The notes beneath the pieces were generated by a model, which worked only from the letters and a program-made list of their open reading frames with translations, had not been told where the DNA came from and did not search any database. A DNA stretch of 64,000 bases, taken from contig NZ_JACETV010000003.1 in NCBI RefSeq assembly GCF_013912375.1, positions 1-64,000 of the forward strand. The letters run 5' to 3'. The stretch comes from Emticicia sp. BO119 (GTDB lineage: Bacteria; Bacteroidota; Bacteroidia; Cytophagales; Spirosomataceae). Below, piece by piece: positions 24,633 through 34,128 of the stretch (the stretch's first letter is position 1; every line of letters starts with the position of its first letter). A program made the position numbers and the translations under genes.

Positions 24633-26183
24633 ATGAAAAATCTCGTTTTATTTATAAATCTGATTATTTTATTATCAATGTTGTTGGTTAGTTGTAATAG
24701 GAATGAATTTATAGTAACACCTCTCATCATAAACAAATATTCCATTATTAGTGGAGATACAGTAAAAACTGTGATTAACAAAGATTACAAAAAGACTAAA
24801 GGTATAGATCTCAATGGAGCCAATTATCTTGTAGTTGGTGATACAATTATTACCTATAAGGAGCCACTCCTTCCGGCCCTACCTTCAGTTGCCCCTGATT
24901 TAAATAACCTGAAAAACAATGATGATTCTGAATTGAAGGGTAAACCTTTAAGATATGTGGCAATTGGCGGAAGCCTGACTGCAGGGGTAAGAGACGGCGG
25001 CTATTTTAACGAAGGTATTATTACTTCTTATCCCAACCTTATTGCAAGACAGATGCGTTTAGCAAAATTTGAACAACCATTATTTGAAAAAGAAAATTAT
25101 AATGGGTATGGTCGAAAGGCCATAAAAGTATTTAATCCAACAGGAGGCCCAGTACCTAAATTTAACGAAGCTCATAATAATAGTGCAATCGTTTATGCAG
25201 ATGAAAAAACAGTAACTTTAAAAGTATATCAGGAAAAAGAAGCTTTAGATAATTTTGCATTACCCAATTTTAGCGTCAGTGCTTTATTCCCTTGGCGTGG
25301 TACGAATGAATATGAACAAATTGGGCTTGGTGCAGTGAATAATGCTTTTTTTAGCCGTATTGCACCCAAAACAGAAGTTAATTCAAAATTAATTGATAAA
25401 ATTTTCAGTAAGAAATTTGATTTTATCTCTATTGAGTTTGGTTATACGGAAGTTTTAAACTCTTTTTTACCAGGATACAAAAAAGAGTTTTTTAGCTCTG
25501 CTATTCCAGATAAAGAAACGATTTTCAGTAATGAACCTTCTACAGAGCTTAATATGTCGCTTTCTCCTGAACTGATTTTGATGCGAAAACTTCGAGAAAA
25601 TAAAGGAACAAAAGCAGTACTATTAAATATTCCTGACTTTTTATCATTACCGTACTTTAAGTTTGTTCAAAATGAAATGGCTCAAAAAATAGTAGGTAAT
25701 AGTGCTATTAAATATGAGAGTTATTTTGGTGATGGTATAAGTTATTTTGAAACACAGAAAGATTTGTTACTTCCTACATCATCAATTGATTCTTTGTTAA
25801 GTAATAAAATCCAGTTTGAGTTTAAAAAAGGCATTTATAATAATAAACCAGTAAGTTTTTGGGATATTTTGCATGATGCCATTAGATGCAAAGAAATTAC
25901 TAATCGATATAATGAAGAAATTTTAAGTATGAGTGAGAAGTTTGGATTTCCAATTGTAGATATTAGAAACTTATATGAGAAAATAGTAAAAGGTCAGTTT
26001 GTAACTGATGACGGAATAAGAGTAGATGCCAGCTATTCCACTGATAACTTTTTTTCTTCTGATGGAATTAATCCCTCAGCTTTTGGGCAGGCTATTATTG
26101 CAAATGAGGTAATTAAAGTTTTAAATCGAAACTATAAAACAACTATATCACTGATTTCGACTAAAGAATATTTGGTTCGTTAA
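24633..26183 (+). CDS. SGNH/GDSL-like lipoprotein, probably degenerate
   Basis: A 516-residue lipoprotein (LLVSC lipobox, Cys21). Block I of the SGNH family is recognisable as AIGGSLTAG with Ser114. The block III position, where relatives have a GNND-like motif, reads FGYTEVL, and the terminal DGVH-like block reads DGINPS (Asn480 in place of the catalytic His). The fold is therefore probably kept while the oxyanion Asn and catalytic His are lost. It is visibly more AT-rich than its neighbours. It could be a carbohydrate-binding or structural derivative. Confidence 0.75.
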   Translation: MKNLVLFINLIILLSMLLVSCNRNEFIVTPLIINKYSIISGDTVKTVINKDYKKTKGIDLNGANYLVVGDTIITYKEPLLPALPSVAPDLNNLKNNDDSELKGKPLRYVAIGGSLTAGVRDGGYFNEGIITSYPNLIARQMRLAKFEQPLFEKENYNGYGRKAIKVFNPTGGPVPKFNEAHNNSAIVYADEKTVTLKVYQEKEALDNFALPNFSVSALFPWRGTNEYEQIGLGAVNNAFFSRIAPKTEVNSKLIDKIFSKKFDFISIEFGYTEVLNSFLPGYKKEFFSSAIPDKETIFSNEPSTELNMSLSPELILMRKLRENKGTKAVLLNIPDFLSLPYFKFVQNEMAQKIVGNSAIKYESYFGDGISYFETQKDLLLPTSSIDSLLSNKIQFEFKKGIYNNKPVSFWDILHDAIRCKEITNRYNEEILSMSEKFGFPIVDIRNLYEKIVKGQFVTDDGIRVDASYSTDNFFSSDGINPSAFGQAIIANEVIKVLNRNYKTTISLISTKEYLVR

Positions 26184-26201
26184 TATTTTTCTGGATATTT
26201 T

Positions 26202-26243
26202 TTAGGTTAGACTTCTTAAACTTTATGTTTTAAGTAGCCTAAC
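26202..26243. terminator. Hairpin between convergent genes
   Basis: A stem of about 17 bp (26205-26221 with 26227-26243, two mismatches) lies between the SGNH and AspS stops. T-tracts are weak, so this is a tentative bidirectional terminator. Confidence 0.4.
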
Positions 26244-26265
26244 CCATTATTTATATTCTAATTTT

Positions 26266-28017
26266 TTACAACACCGTCTTAATCTTCAATTCATCCATTT
26301 GTTTCTGGTCGATGGTTGATGGTGAATCAATCATCATATCACGCCCTGAATTGTTTTTCGGGAAAGCAATGAAGTCACGGATGGAATCTGCTCCACCAAA
26401 GATTGAACACAGGCGGTCGAAACCAAAGGCGATACCTGCGTGCGGAGGTGCGCCAAATTCAAAGGCATCCATCAGGAAGCCGAATTGTTTTTTGGCCTCT
26501 TCTTCGGTGAACCCCAGGATACCAAACATTTTTTGTTGCAATGGTCTCTGGAATATACGCACTGAGCCTCCTCCTACTTCTGTTCCGTTAATGACCATAT
26601 CATAGGCATTGGCTCTAATACTGCCTAAATCTTCTGTCTCTAATAACGGAATGTCCTCTGGTTTAGGACTTGTGAACGGGTGGTGCATAGCAAACCAGCG
26701 GTTTTCTTCTTCGCCATATTCTAACAAAGGGAAGTCTAAAACCCACAAAGCTTTAAATTCATCAGGTTTGCGTAAGCCCAGACGGCTACCCATTTCCAGA
26801 CGTAATTCGTTCAGTTGTTTGCGTGTTTTGTTGGCTTCTCCGGCAAGAATCAATATCAGGTCGCCTGCTTTCGCCTCAAATTTCTCGGCAATTTGTTTCA
26901 AAGCTGCTTCATCAAAGAATTTATCGAACGATGATTTTAAAGTACCGTCAGCATTAAAACGGATATAGGCCAATCCTCTTGCACCAACTTGCGGGCGTTT
27001 CACCCATTCCGTTATTTCGTCAATCTGTTTACGGGTATATTCTGCACAACCCGAAGCATTGATACCAACAACCAGTTCAGCCGAATCGAATACCACAAAA
27101 TCTTTTCCTTTCACTACGTCGTTCAGTTCCACAAACTCCATTCCGAAACGTGTATCAGGCTTATCTGAACCATATAAACGCATGGCATCGGCATAAGTCA
27201 TACGAGGTACTTCCGGCATATCAATGTTTTTCACGGTCTTAAACAAATGACGAATCAAGCCTTCAAACATTTGCAGAATGTCCTCCTGTTTCACAAAAGA
27301 CATCTCGCAGTCTATCTGGGTAAATTCCGGTTGGCGGTCAGCACGTAAGTCTTCATCACGGAAACATTTGACAATCTGATAATAACGGTCAAAACCCGAT
27401 ACCATCAATAATTGCTTAAAGGTCTGAGGCGATTGTGGTAAAGCATAAAACTCTCCCGGATTCATGCGGCTTGGTACGACAAAATCTCTGGCACCTTCTG
27501 GAGTAGATTTAATCAATACCGGAGTTTCTACCTCAATAAAATCCTGTCCGTCCAGATAATTACGGGTTTGTTGTGCCATTTTGTGGCGCAATTGCAGGTT
27601 CTGACGCACCGCATTGCGGCGTAAATCGAGGTAACGGTATTTCATTCGGATATCGTCGCCACCGTCGGTTTCGTCCTGAATCAGGAACGGAGGTAATTTG
27701 GCAGGGTTCAATATCTCTAAAGCCGTAACCTTAATTTCAATATCGCCTGTAGGAATTTTATCATTTTTTGATACCCGCTCAACTACCTCACCCGAAGCCT
27801 GAATCACAAATTCACGGCTTAATGTACGAGCCAGGGTTATCACGTCAGTATCGCTGCTATTTTCATTTAATATTAATTGAGTAATACCGTAGCGGTCACG
27901 AAGGTCAATATAAATAATACCGCCTTTATCACGAACAACTTGTACCCACCCGCATAAGGTAACTGTCTGATTTACATCTGCGATACGCAATTGTCCGCAG
28001 GTATGAGTTCTTAACAT
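26266..28017 (-). CDS. aspS: Aspartate--tRNA ligase
   Basis: A 583-residue class II aminoacyl-tRNA synthetase of bacterial AspRS type. It has an N-terminal OB fold ([21 protein letters not shown]), motif 2 ([18 protein letters not shown]), a GAD insert and motif 3 (GIAFGFDRL). It charges tRNA-Asp in the cytoplasm. The length fits the bacterial family. It is monocistronic here. Confidence 0.97.
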   Translation of the reverse strand: MLRTHTCGQLRIADVNQTVTLCGWVQVVRDKGGIIYIDLRDRYGITQLILNENSSDTDVITLARTLSREFVIQASGEVVERVSKNDKIPTGDIEIKVTALEILNPAKLPPFLIQDETDGGDDIRMKYRYLDLRRNAVRQNLQLRHKMAQQTRNYLDGQDFIEVETPVLIKSTPEGARDFVVPSRMNPGEFYALPQSPQTFKQLLMVSGFDRYYQIVKCFRDEDLRADRQPEFTQIDCEMSFVKQEDILQMFEGLIRHLFKTVKNIDMPEVPRMTYADAMRLYGSDKPDTRFGMEFVELNDVVKGKDFVVFDSAELVVGINASGCAEYTRKQIDEITEWVKRPQVGARGLAYIRFNADGTLKSSFDKFFDEAALKQIAEKFEAKAGDLILILAGEANKTRKQLNELRLEMGSRLGLRKPDEFKALWVLDFPLLEYGEEENRWFAMHHPFTSPKPEDIPLLETEDLGSIRANAYDMVINGTEVGGGSVRIFQRPLQQKMFGILGFTEEEAKKQFGFLMDAFEFGAPPHAGIAFGFDRLCSIFGGADSIRDFIAFPKNNSGRDMMIDSPSTIDQKQMDELKIKTVL

Positions 28018-28051
28018 TACGTCTAAAGAATTATGTTGAGCAATTTTTTTG

Positions 28052-28059
28052 CAAAAGTA
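28052..28059 (-). promoter_or_regulatory. -7 element (TACTTTTG) for aspS
   Basis: On the minus strand TACTTTTG matches TAnnTTTG about 35 bases upstream of the start codon. Confidence 0.4.
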
Positions 28060-28239
28060 AGCATTTTAAAGCAAAGGTCTTAGGAGGTCTCTAAAAATTA
28101 TGGCTTTTATTCAATTACCAAATATCAGCCGGATTCTACCAACTACTCATGCAGGTTACCAAATACTCATTTATGCTTTTATTGGATTTTACTATTCATT
28201 TATTTCAGGTTCTCAAATTCTCTAAAACAGATTATTGCC

Positions 28240-28869
28240 ATGAAAAAAATCTTTACCTTTTTTGTTACTTGCCTGATAGCAAGCAGTTATGTCATTGCCC
28301 AGCACTCGGAAGCACTCCCCGGAACCCTCAAGGCAACTACGCTGAGCGGGGTAGGTAAAAGGCCAGTTTATTCGGACCCTGACGGGGTATTAATTAATCA
28401 GTCGTCGGGCGATGAATTATATATTTCTATTCCGGCAGCTGATTTTGGCAGTACAACTGACCAGGGGCCAATCAATTTTAATTTTGGTGAAGTAGCCGGA
28501 AACGGAGGCACGAATATGCGGCTTATAGCCCCTGCCGGATACCTGCCTTACAGAGTAAAAATCAACAAAATGCGGGTTTGCTTTAAGGATAATATTATTT
28601 CTAATCTGGAGGTAAGTTTATTTGAAGTGTACCCCGACCCCAGCCTTACGGCACTTACCACCACAACTTTAGCCACTGCAGTTTCGGCGGGTGCAGACCC
28701 GAAATATCGTTGTATAGATAAAGAAGTAGAGAAAGTTTTTGACTACGCAAAATTCAGTTATTATTTGCAGGCAAGACCTGTTCCGAATCAGACAGATAAC
28801 GGTATCTGGTCAAGTAAAATTGAAGATATGTCTTTGGTACACGTAATACTATTTTATGCTTACTTATAA
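28240..28869 (+). CDS. Exported protein of unknown function
   Basis: A 209-residue protein with a clear signal peptide (MKKIFTFFVTCLIASSYVIAQ). The mature part is small, Gly- and Thr-containing and probably beta-structured; I recognise no domain. It is flanked by aspS and a small minus-strand gene and appears to stand alone. Confidence 0.65.
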   Translation: MKKIFTFFVTCLIASSYVIAQHSEALPGTLKATTLSGVGKRPVYSDPDGVLINQSSGDELYISIPAADFGSTTDQGPINFNFGEVAGNGGTNMRLIAPAGYLPYRVKINKMRVCFKDNIISNLEVSLFEVYPDPSLTALTTTTLATAVSAGADPKYRCIDKEVEKVFDYAKFSYYLQARPVPNQTDNGIWSSKIEDMSLVHVILFYAYL

Positions 28870-29067
28870 AGACAGTATTACAGAAAAACTTTAAAATCGG
28901 AAGAAAATCCGCATGAATTTATGTAGTTGGCCAACACATGAGGCAGATTTTTTGCCTATTAAAAATATAATTGTTAAATTTCCCCTTTAGTCACAGCAAA
29001 ACATTTTGGAATAGGGCTGCTCTTTGGGCGGCTTTTATTTTTTGCGTAATTTTATAAGACGGAATAT

Positions 29068-29313
29068 TCAGGCGGAGAAAATAGTCTGGCTTTGCTCAGT
29101 AATTCTTTTATTCTGGTGGTTAATGTAGTTATTAACAATTATGCAGGCTTCAAAATATTCCTTGGTTTCGTAGAAGTGCAGTAATTCGGTTAATTCTTCC
29201 ATATCCAGACGACGGACAAATTTACCTAAATCGTCTAAGGAAAGGCTCAATAGTAATTTTTGGGAAGGCAATGTAAGCACATTACCTCCATGTAGTTGGG
29301 ATGGGTTTGGCAT
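29068..29313 (-). CDS. Small protein of unknown function
   Basis: An 81-residue protein, helical in appearance, with a central acidic segment (MEELTELLHFYETKEYFEACIIVNNYI). There is no signal or membrane segment. No family is recognised. It is convergent with the preceding exported-protein gene and about 100 bases from the LysR gene. Confidence 0.5.
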   Translation of the reverse strand: MPNPSQLHGGNVLTLPSQKLLLSLSLDDLGKFVRRLDMEELTELLHFYETKEYFEACIIVNNYINHQNKRITEQSQTIFSA

Positions 29314-29411
29314 TTATCTGGGATTCTTTTAGTATATTCGTAACTCTGGCTATATCGTAAATGTTCAACAAAAATAAATAATATTTTTATTTTCCCTAAA
29401 CAAACTTTATT

Positions 29412-30302
29412 TTAAGGCTTCTTCTGGTCAGTTATCTGGTTCACAATATCAAAAAAGCGGCTCAATTCTTTTTCTCGCCCTCGCAGCCATACCATACGCA
29501 TTTCCGATTTGGCACTTATATTTTTTAGTTCAATATGCCGTACATTCATGTTTTGTCCACTCAATGCTGATTTTGGCTCTATTGATACGCCTACTCCGGC
29601 TTCAACTAAACGGAGTACTGTATTCGTATTTCCTGATTGATAGGCTACTTTCGGGATGAACCCGTAGTTCTGGCATAATGCCTCTATACTTTCTACATAG
29701 CCCGAACTTTCACTGCGTGAGGGCAAGATAAAATTTTCATCGGCTAATTGCGCCAGTGAATGAAAATTTTCGGTAGTCAGCCAATGTTTTTGCGGCAATA
29801 GTATCACAAAGTTTTCGGTGTAAAGTGTACGGGCGTTTATCTCCTTGGGTACAATTATATTCGGCCCGAAACCTACATCAATCGTTCTGTTCAACAGGGC
29901 ATTGATTTCATATACATTCGTCGATTCTATCAGCACCGTTTCCATCGAAGGTATTTCTTGCTGAATTTTGGCTAAGATAGCCGGCAGTAAAAACTGCATA
30001 GACGAACTCGAATGAGCAATACGAATTTCTCCGCCTTCTCCCCTGTGTATCCGGGCTGTTTGCTGGCATACTCTTTCAAAATTTTCTAAAATCCGTTTGG
30101 CTTCATCTCTGAAGTAGATACCTGCCTCAGTGAGTTCTACTTTTCTTTTATGTCGGTTGAATAACTTCACCTCTAATTCTTGCTCCAGTTGCATGATCTG
30201 GCGACTTAGCGCAGGTTGGGCAATGTAAATATCTTCTGCTGTTTTGCGATAATTCAGCCTTTCAGTCAGTTTCAAAAAATTCTCCAGAGTTCTTAAATCC
30301 AT
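29412..30302 (-). CDS. LysR-family transcriptional regulator
   Basis: A 296-residue protein with an N-terminal winged helix (LRTLENFLKLTERLNYRKTAEDIYIAQPALSRQIMQLE) and a C-terminal substrate-binding domain. It is divergent from the GNAT/decarboxylase genes with a 121-base shared promoter region, the usual arrangement for a LysR protein and its target operon. The inducer is unknown. Confidence 0.93.
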   Translation of the reverse strand: MDLRTLENFLKLTERLNYRKTAEDIYIAQPALSRQIMQLEQELEVKLFNRHKRKVELTEAGIYFRDEAKRILENFERVCQQTARIHRGEGGEIRIAHSSSSMQFLLPAILAKIQQEIPSMETVLIESTNVYEINALLNRTIDVGFGPNIIVPKEINARTLYTENFVILLPQKHWLTTENFHSLAQLADENFILPSRSESSGYVESIEALCQNYGFIPKVAYQSGNTNTVLRLVEAGVGVSIEPKSALSGQNMNVRHIELKNISAKSEMRMVWLRGREKELSRFFDIVNQITDQKKP

Positions 30303-30423
30303 ATACTATAGCAATAAAAATAATGTTCATAATTGATACCAGAATTGCATCAATTAATCAAAATTAAGTATTTTTTGTTATCATAAATAATTCCGTGTTT
30401 TGTATTTCTAATCTTTATTAATT

Positions 30424-30909
30424 ATGTATAAGCCATTATCTACCATTTATGGGGTATCTTTAGCAGACAACATCCGGTTAGTACGAGCTGAATCAGAACA
30501 CGTTGGATTAGTAGCCGAGGTATTTGATGCGTACCGCCAGTATTACGGACAAGTATCAGACATGGCAGGCGCAAAGCGATTTCTGGCAGAGCGGATAGCT
30601 AATCAGGAATCTGTTATCTTCTTAGCTTTAGCAGATAATCAACCATTAGGATTCACGCAATTATATCCGATGTTTTCGTCGGTTTCCATGCGTCGTTCAT
30701 GGACATTGAATGATTTATTTGTGCAAGAAACGCTCAGAAGCAAAGGTATTGGCAAGGCTCTTTTAGCTACTGCCCAGCAGTTTATAAGTGCACAAGGCCA
30801 CAAAGGTTTATTATTAGAAACAACGCCTGATAATACTAAAGCGCAGCGCTTGTATGAGGGCTTGGGCTGGGTGCGTGAGCAGAACTATTATTATTTCTGG
30901 CAGGCTTAG
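30424..30909 (+). CDS. GNAT-family N-acetyltransferase
   Basis: A 161-residue protein with the GNAT acetyl-CoA motif (VQETLRSKGIGKALL) and the C-terminal ETTPDNTKAQRLYEGLGWV strand-helix pair. It would acetylate an amine. It begins the operon with a PLP decarboxylase (19-base gap), so the amine made by the decarboxylase is a plausible substrate; that is inference. Confidence 0.88.
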   Translation: MYKPLSTIYGVSLADNIRLVRAESEHVGLVAEVFDAYRQYYGQVSDMAGAKRFLAERIANQESVIFLALADNQPLGFTQLYPMFSSVSMRRSWTLNDLFVQETLRSKGIGKALLATAQQFISAQGHKGLLLETTPDNTKAQRLYEGLGWVREQNYYYFWQA

Positions 30910-30928
30910 TAAAACAAATTATTAGCTT

Positions 30929-32353
30929 ATGATGGAATCTCCCCTACAAAAAGCCTTTTCTCCAGACCTCTTCCGACAACAAGCGCATAGTCTGGTTGAC
31001 GTACTGGCCGATTATCTTGAACAGTCGCAAAGCGGCTCTATGGAGACGGTTATCCCCTACAAAGACCCTGAAGAAAGTCTGGCTTTCTGGCAGGAAGATT
31101 ACGAGCAAGGACAAGGCAATGTGGCTGATTTTTTCAGTAAAACTATCCAACAATCCAATCATTTGCATCACCCGCGCTATATGGGGCATCAGGTTACCCC
31201 ACCTGTGCCTATCTCGGCTTTGGCAGGTCTGCTTAGCAGTATGCTTAATAATGGGATGGCTGTGTATGAAATGGGGCTGGTTTCTAATCCTTTAGAACGC
31301 ATTCTTTCAGAACTATTGGCTAAAAAGATTGGTTTTGATGCCCATGCCAGCGGATTGCTTACATCTGGCGGCACATTAGCTAATCTGACAGCACTATTAG
31401 CCGCAAGAGCCGCTAAAACTGATGTATGGGAAGAGGGGAATACTGAAAAACTTGCGGTAATGGTCTCGGAAGAAGCGCATTATTGCATCGACCGTGCCGC
31501 ACGCATCATGGGTATGGGTAGTGAGGGTATTATCAAAGTACCAACTAATGAGCGTTTACAAATCAGAACTGATTTATTGGAGCAATATTATCAGGAAGCC
31601 ATAAACCAGGGCTTGCGTGTGATAGCCATTATAGGCAGTGCCTGCTCTACCTCGACCGGAAGCTATGATGATCTGGAAGCTATTGCCGCCTTTGCCCAAA
31701 AGCATGACCTATGGTTTCATGCTGATGGTGCTCATGGCGGGGCAGTGGTATTTTCTGAGAGATATAAACATCTGGTAAAGGGTATTGATCAGGCTGATTC
31801 GGTAGTTATAGACTGGCATAAAATGCTGATGGCCCCAGCTTTGATTACTGCTGTGATATTCAAGCGGAATGATGATGCCTTCAAGACTTTTCAGCAGAAA
31901 GCGCAGTATTTATGGGCCAATCAGCATTCGAAAGACTGGTTCAATTCAGGCAAACGTACTTTTGAATGTACCAAGCTGATGATGAGCGTAAAGGTATATG
32001 CGATACTGAAAGCGCATGGCGAGCAGATTTTTACAGACAATGTAGAGTACCTGTATGATTTAGGGAAGCAATTTGCCACACTTATTAAAGCCCGGCCAAA
32101 CTTTGAACTTGCCTTAGAGCCGGAAAGTAATATTGTTTGTTTCCGCCTGAAAAATGAGGCTGGTTCATTGAACGAATTAAATGCCAGTATCAGAAAAAGA
32201 CTTTTAGAAGAAGGTAAATTTTATATTGTACAAACGACTTTAGGTGACAAGCTTTATCTGCGGACAGCTTTGATGAATCCGCTTACTACTGAAACTGACC
32301 TTATGGCTTTACTTGATGAGGTGGAACGGTTGGGTATGGTGGTTGCTTCCTAA
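30929..32353 (+). CDS. Group II PLP-dependent decarboxylase
   Basis: The protein has 474 residues. The domain pattern of glutamate/aromatic amino acid decarboxylases is clear: HPRYMGHQ near the N-terminus, SGGTLANLTAL, HADGAHGG (Asp binding the PLP ring nitrogen) and VIDWHKMLMAP, where Lys298 should bind PLP. It decarboxylates an amino acid; diaminobutyrate- or aromatic-type substrates are both possible. It is co-transcribed with the GNAT gene and faces a LysR regulator. Confidence 0.88.
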   Translation: MMESPLQKAFSPDLFRQQAHSLVDVLADYLEQSQSGSMETVIPYKDPEESLAFWQEDYEQGQGNVADFFSKTIQQSNHLHHPRYMGHQVTPPVPISALAGLLSSMLNNGMAVYEMGLVSNPLERILSELLAKKIGFDAHASGLLTSGGTLANLTALLAARAAKTDVWEEGNTEKLAVMVSEEAHYCIDRAARIMGMGSEGIIKVPTNERLQIRTDLLEQYYQEAINQGLRVIAIIGSACSTSTGSYDDLEAIAAFAQKHDLWFHADGAHGGAVVFSERYKHLVKGIDQADSVVIDWHKMLMAPALITAVIFKRNDDAFKTFQQKAQYLWANQHSKDWFNSGKRTFECTKLMMSVKVYAILKAHGEQIFTDNVEYLYDLGKQFATLIKARPNFELALEPESNIVCFRLKNEAGSLNELNASIRKRLLEEGKFYIVQTTLGDKLYLRTALMNPLTTETDLMALLDEVERLGMVVAS

Positions 32354-32398
32354 ATTCTTCAAAAATCGTTATCTTCGCCCCTTTTAAAGTTAGAAGGG

Positions 32399-33127
32399 GT
32401 GCCAAAATCTTATTTCCAGTTCAAGCAATTCATTATCTATCAGGATAAATGTGCCATGAAAGTATGCACCGATGCCTGTATCTTAGGGGCGTATGCAGAG
32501 GTGGCAGAAGTGAACAAAATTCTGGATATAGGCACCGGAACAGGGTTATTATCGTTGATGCTGGCACAGAGAAGCAAGGCTACTATCGATGCTGTTGAAA
32601 TAGATAATGATGCTCACACGCAGGCAAAAGTCAATATTACTGAAAGTCCGTTTGCTGATAGCATCAGGCTTTATCACCAGTCTATACAGGATTTTAGTCA
32701 ACAACGGTCGGGTTCAGAAGATAAAGGCTATGATTTAATTATTTCCAATCCACCGTTCTACCAGAATTCTCTGCAATCTCCCGACCATCAAACCAATAAA
32801 GCCTTACACGCCGCAACTTTAACTTTTGATGAATTGCTTGATGCCGTTATGAGCCTTTTAAGCCCTGATGGTCAATTTATAGTATTACTTCCACCTTTTG
32901 AAGCCCAACAACTGGCAACAGTAGCTCAGAAAAAAGGTTTATATTTGTGCGCAAAACTGCTGATAAGGCACAATCCTCAGAAATCTGTGTTCAGACATAT
33001 TCTCAGTTTCAGCAAAATGCCTGTCTCAGCATACACCGAAGATATATTAGTGATTCATGAGAAAAATACCAGTGGGTATTCTGATAAATTCCGGCTACTG
33101 TTGAGCGATTATTACACGATTTTTTAG
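32399..33127 (+). CDS. trmN6: tRNA1(Val) adenine-37 N6-methyltransferase
   Basis: A 242-residue protein. The start is GTG: an ATG 19 codons later would remove the conserved FQFKQFIIYQDKCAMKVCTDACILGA N-terminus. It has a SAM-binding Rossmann domain (LDIGTGTGLLSL) and the catalytic NPPF motif (IISNPPFYQNS) of adenine N6-methyltransferases. It modifies A37 of tRNA-Val. It lies in a co-directional run with short gaps on both sides. Confidence 0.88.
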   Translation: MPKSYFQFKQFIIYQDKCAMKVCTDACILGAYAEVAEVNKILDIGTGTGLLSLMLAQRSKATIDAVEIDNDAHTQAKVNITESPFADSIRLYHQSIQDFSQQRSGSEDKGYDLIISNPPFYQNSLQSPDHQTNKALHAATLTFDELLDAVMSLLSPDGQFIVLLPPFEAQQLATVAQKKGLYLCAKLLIRHNPQKSVFRHILSFSKMPVSAYTEDILVIHEKNTSGYSDKFRLLLSDYYTIF

Positions 33128-33140
33128 AACTTTGCTCCTA

Positions 33141-34106
33141 ATGAACCAAGCACTTCAAATATCGGTCGTTATACCTTTATATAACGAAGCAGAATCTTTA
33201 CCTGAACTACACGACTGGATTGTGAGGGTAATGCAGGAAAATAACTTTACATACGAAATTCTTTTTGTCGATGATGGCAGTAATGATGGTTCGTGGGAGG
33301 TCATTCAGCAGATTGCCCGGCAGAATCCGAAAGTCAAAGGCTTTAAATTTGTGCGTAATTATGGAAAAACTGCTGCCCTGCAAACAGCCTTTACGCATGC
33401 CGAGGGCAAAGTAGTGATTACGATGGATGCTGATTTGCAGGACAGCCCGGATGAGATTCCGGAGTTATACCGTATGATTACCGAAGAGAAGTATGACCTG
33501 GTATCGGGCTGGAAAAAGAAACGATATGACCCTATTACCAAGACCATTCCAACCAAGCTGTTCAATGCGGTTTCCCGCTGGGTATCTGGCGTGTATTTAC
33601 ATGACTTTAATTGCGGGCTGAAAGCTTATCAGTCAAGAGTAATCAAGAATATCACGATTTATGGCGAAATGCACCGGAATATTCCGATTATAGCCAAATG
33701 GAACGGTTTCAAGAAAATCGGCGAAAAAGTAGTTCAGCACCGCCCCCGTAAATATGGCAGTACCAAATTTGGTCTGGAGCGTTTTATTTACGGTTTTCTT
33801 GACTTACTGACGGTTGCCTTTGTGAATAAATTTGGCCGCCGGCCCATGCACTTTTTTGGTACTATGGGAGTGCTTTCGTTTGTCATAGGAAGTTTAATGG
33901 CTTTGTATCTGCTTTTTGAAAAACTATATAATATCAGCCAGGGGTTACGCTACCGTAATGTGACCGATAACCCGTTTTTCTTTTTAGCTTTGATAGCTAT
34001 TATTATTGGCTCTCAATTATTTTTAGCAGGCTTTATCGGTGAGCTTTTTGTAAAACAGACTTTCAAAAAAGACGAATATTTAATTGAAGAAAAAACAGGA
34101 GAATAA
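33141..34106 (+). CDS. Family 2 glycosyltransferase (DPM/DPG-like)
   Basis: A 321-residue protein starting at MNQALQISVVIPLYNEAESLPEL. The GT-A catalytic domain has DDGSNDGS and MDADLQDSP (metal-binding DxD region) and a later KYGSTKFGLERF. Two transmembrane segments occupy about 232-302. It probably transfers a sugar to polyprenyl phosphate at the inner membrane. It sits between trmN6 and an M28 peptidase gene with gaps of 13 and 22 bases. Confidence 0.88.
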   Translation: MNQALQISVVIPLYNEAESLPELHDWIVRVMQENNFTYEILFVDDGSNDGSWEVIQQIARQNPKVKGFKFVRNYGKTAALQTAFTHAEGKVVITMDADLQDSPDEIPELYRMITEEKYDLVSGWKKKRYDPITKTIPTKLFNAVSRWVSGVYLHDFNCGLKAYQSRVIKNITIYGEMHRNIPIIAKWNGFKKIGEKVVQHRPRKYGSTKFGLERFIYGFLDLLTVAFVNKFGRRPMHFFGTMGVLSFVIGSLMALYLLFEKLYNISQGLRYRNVTDNPFFFLALIAIIIGSQLFLAGFIGELFVKQTFKKDEYLIEEKTGE

Positions 34107-34128
34107 TTACCAAACCAACAAACTATCT

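Noticed and set aside
29012-29040. Terminator after the exported protein gene
   Set aside because: The GGCTGCTC/GGGCGGC pairing needs several wobbles, and the T-tract is broken.
28870-29067. Riboswitch or other structured RNA
   Set aside because: No known riboswitch core could be recognised by eye, and the region lies after a gene rather than before one.
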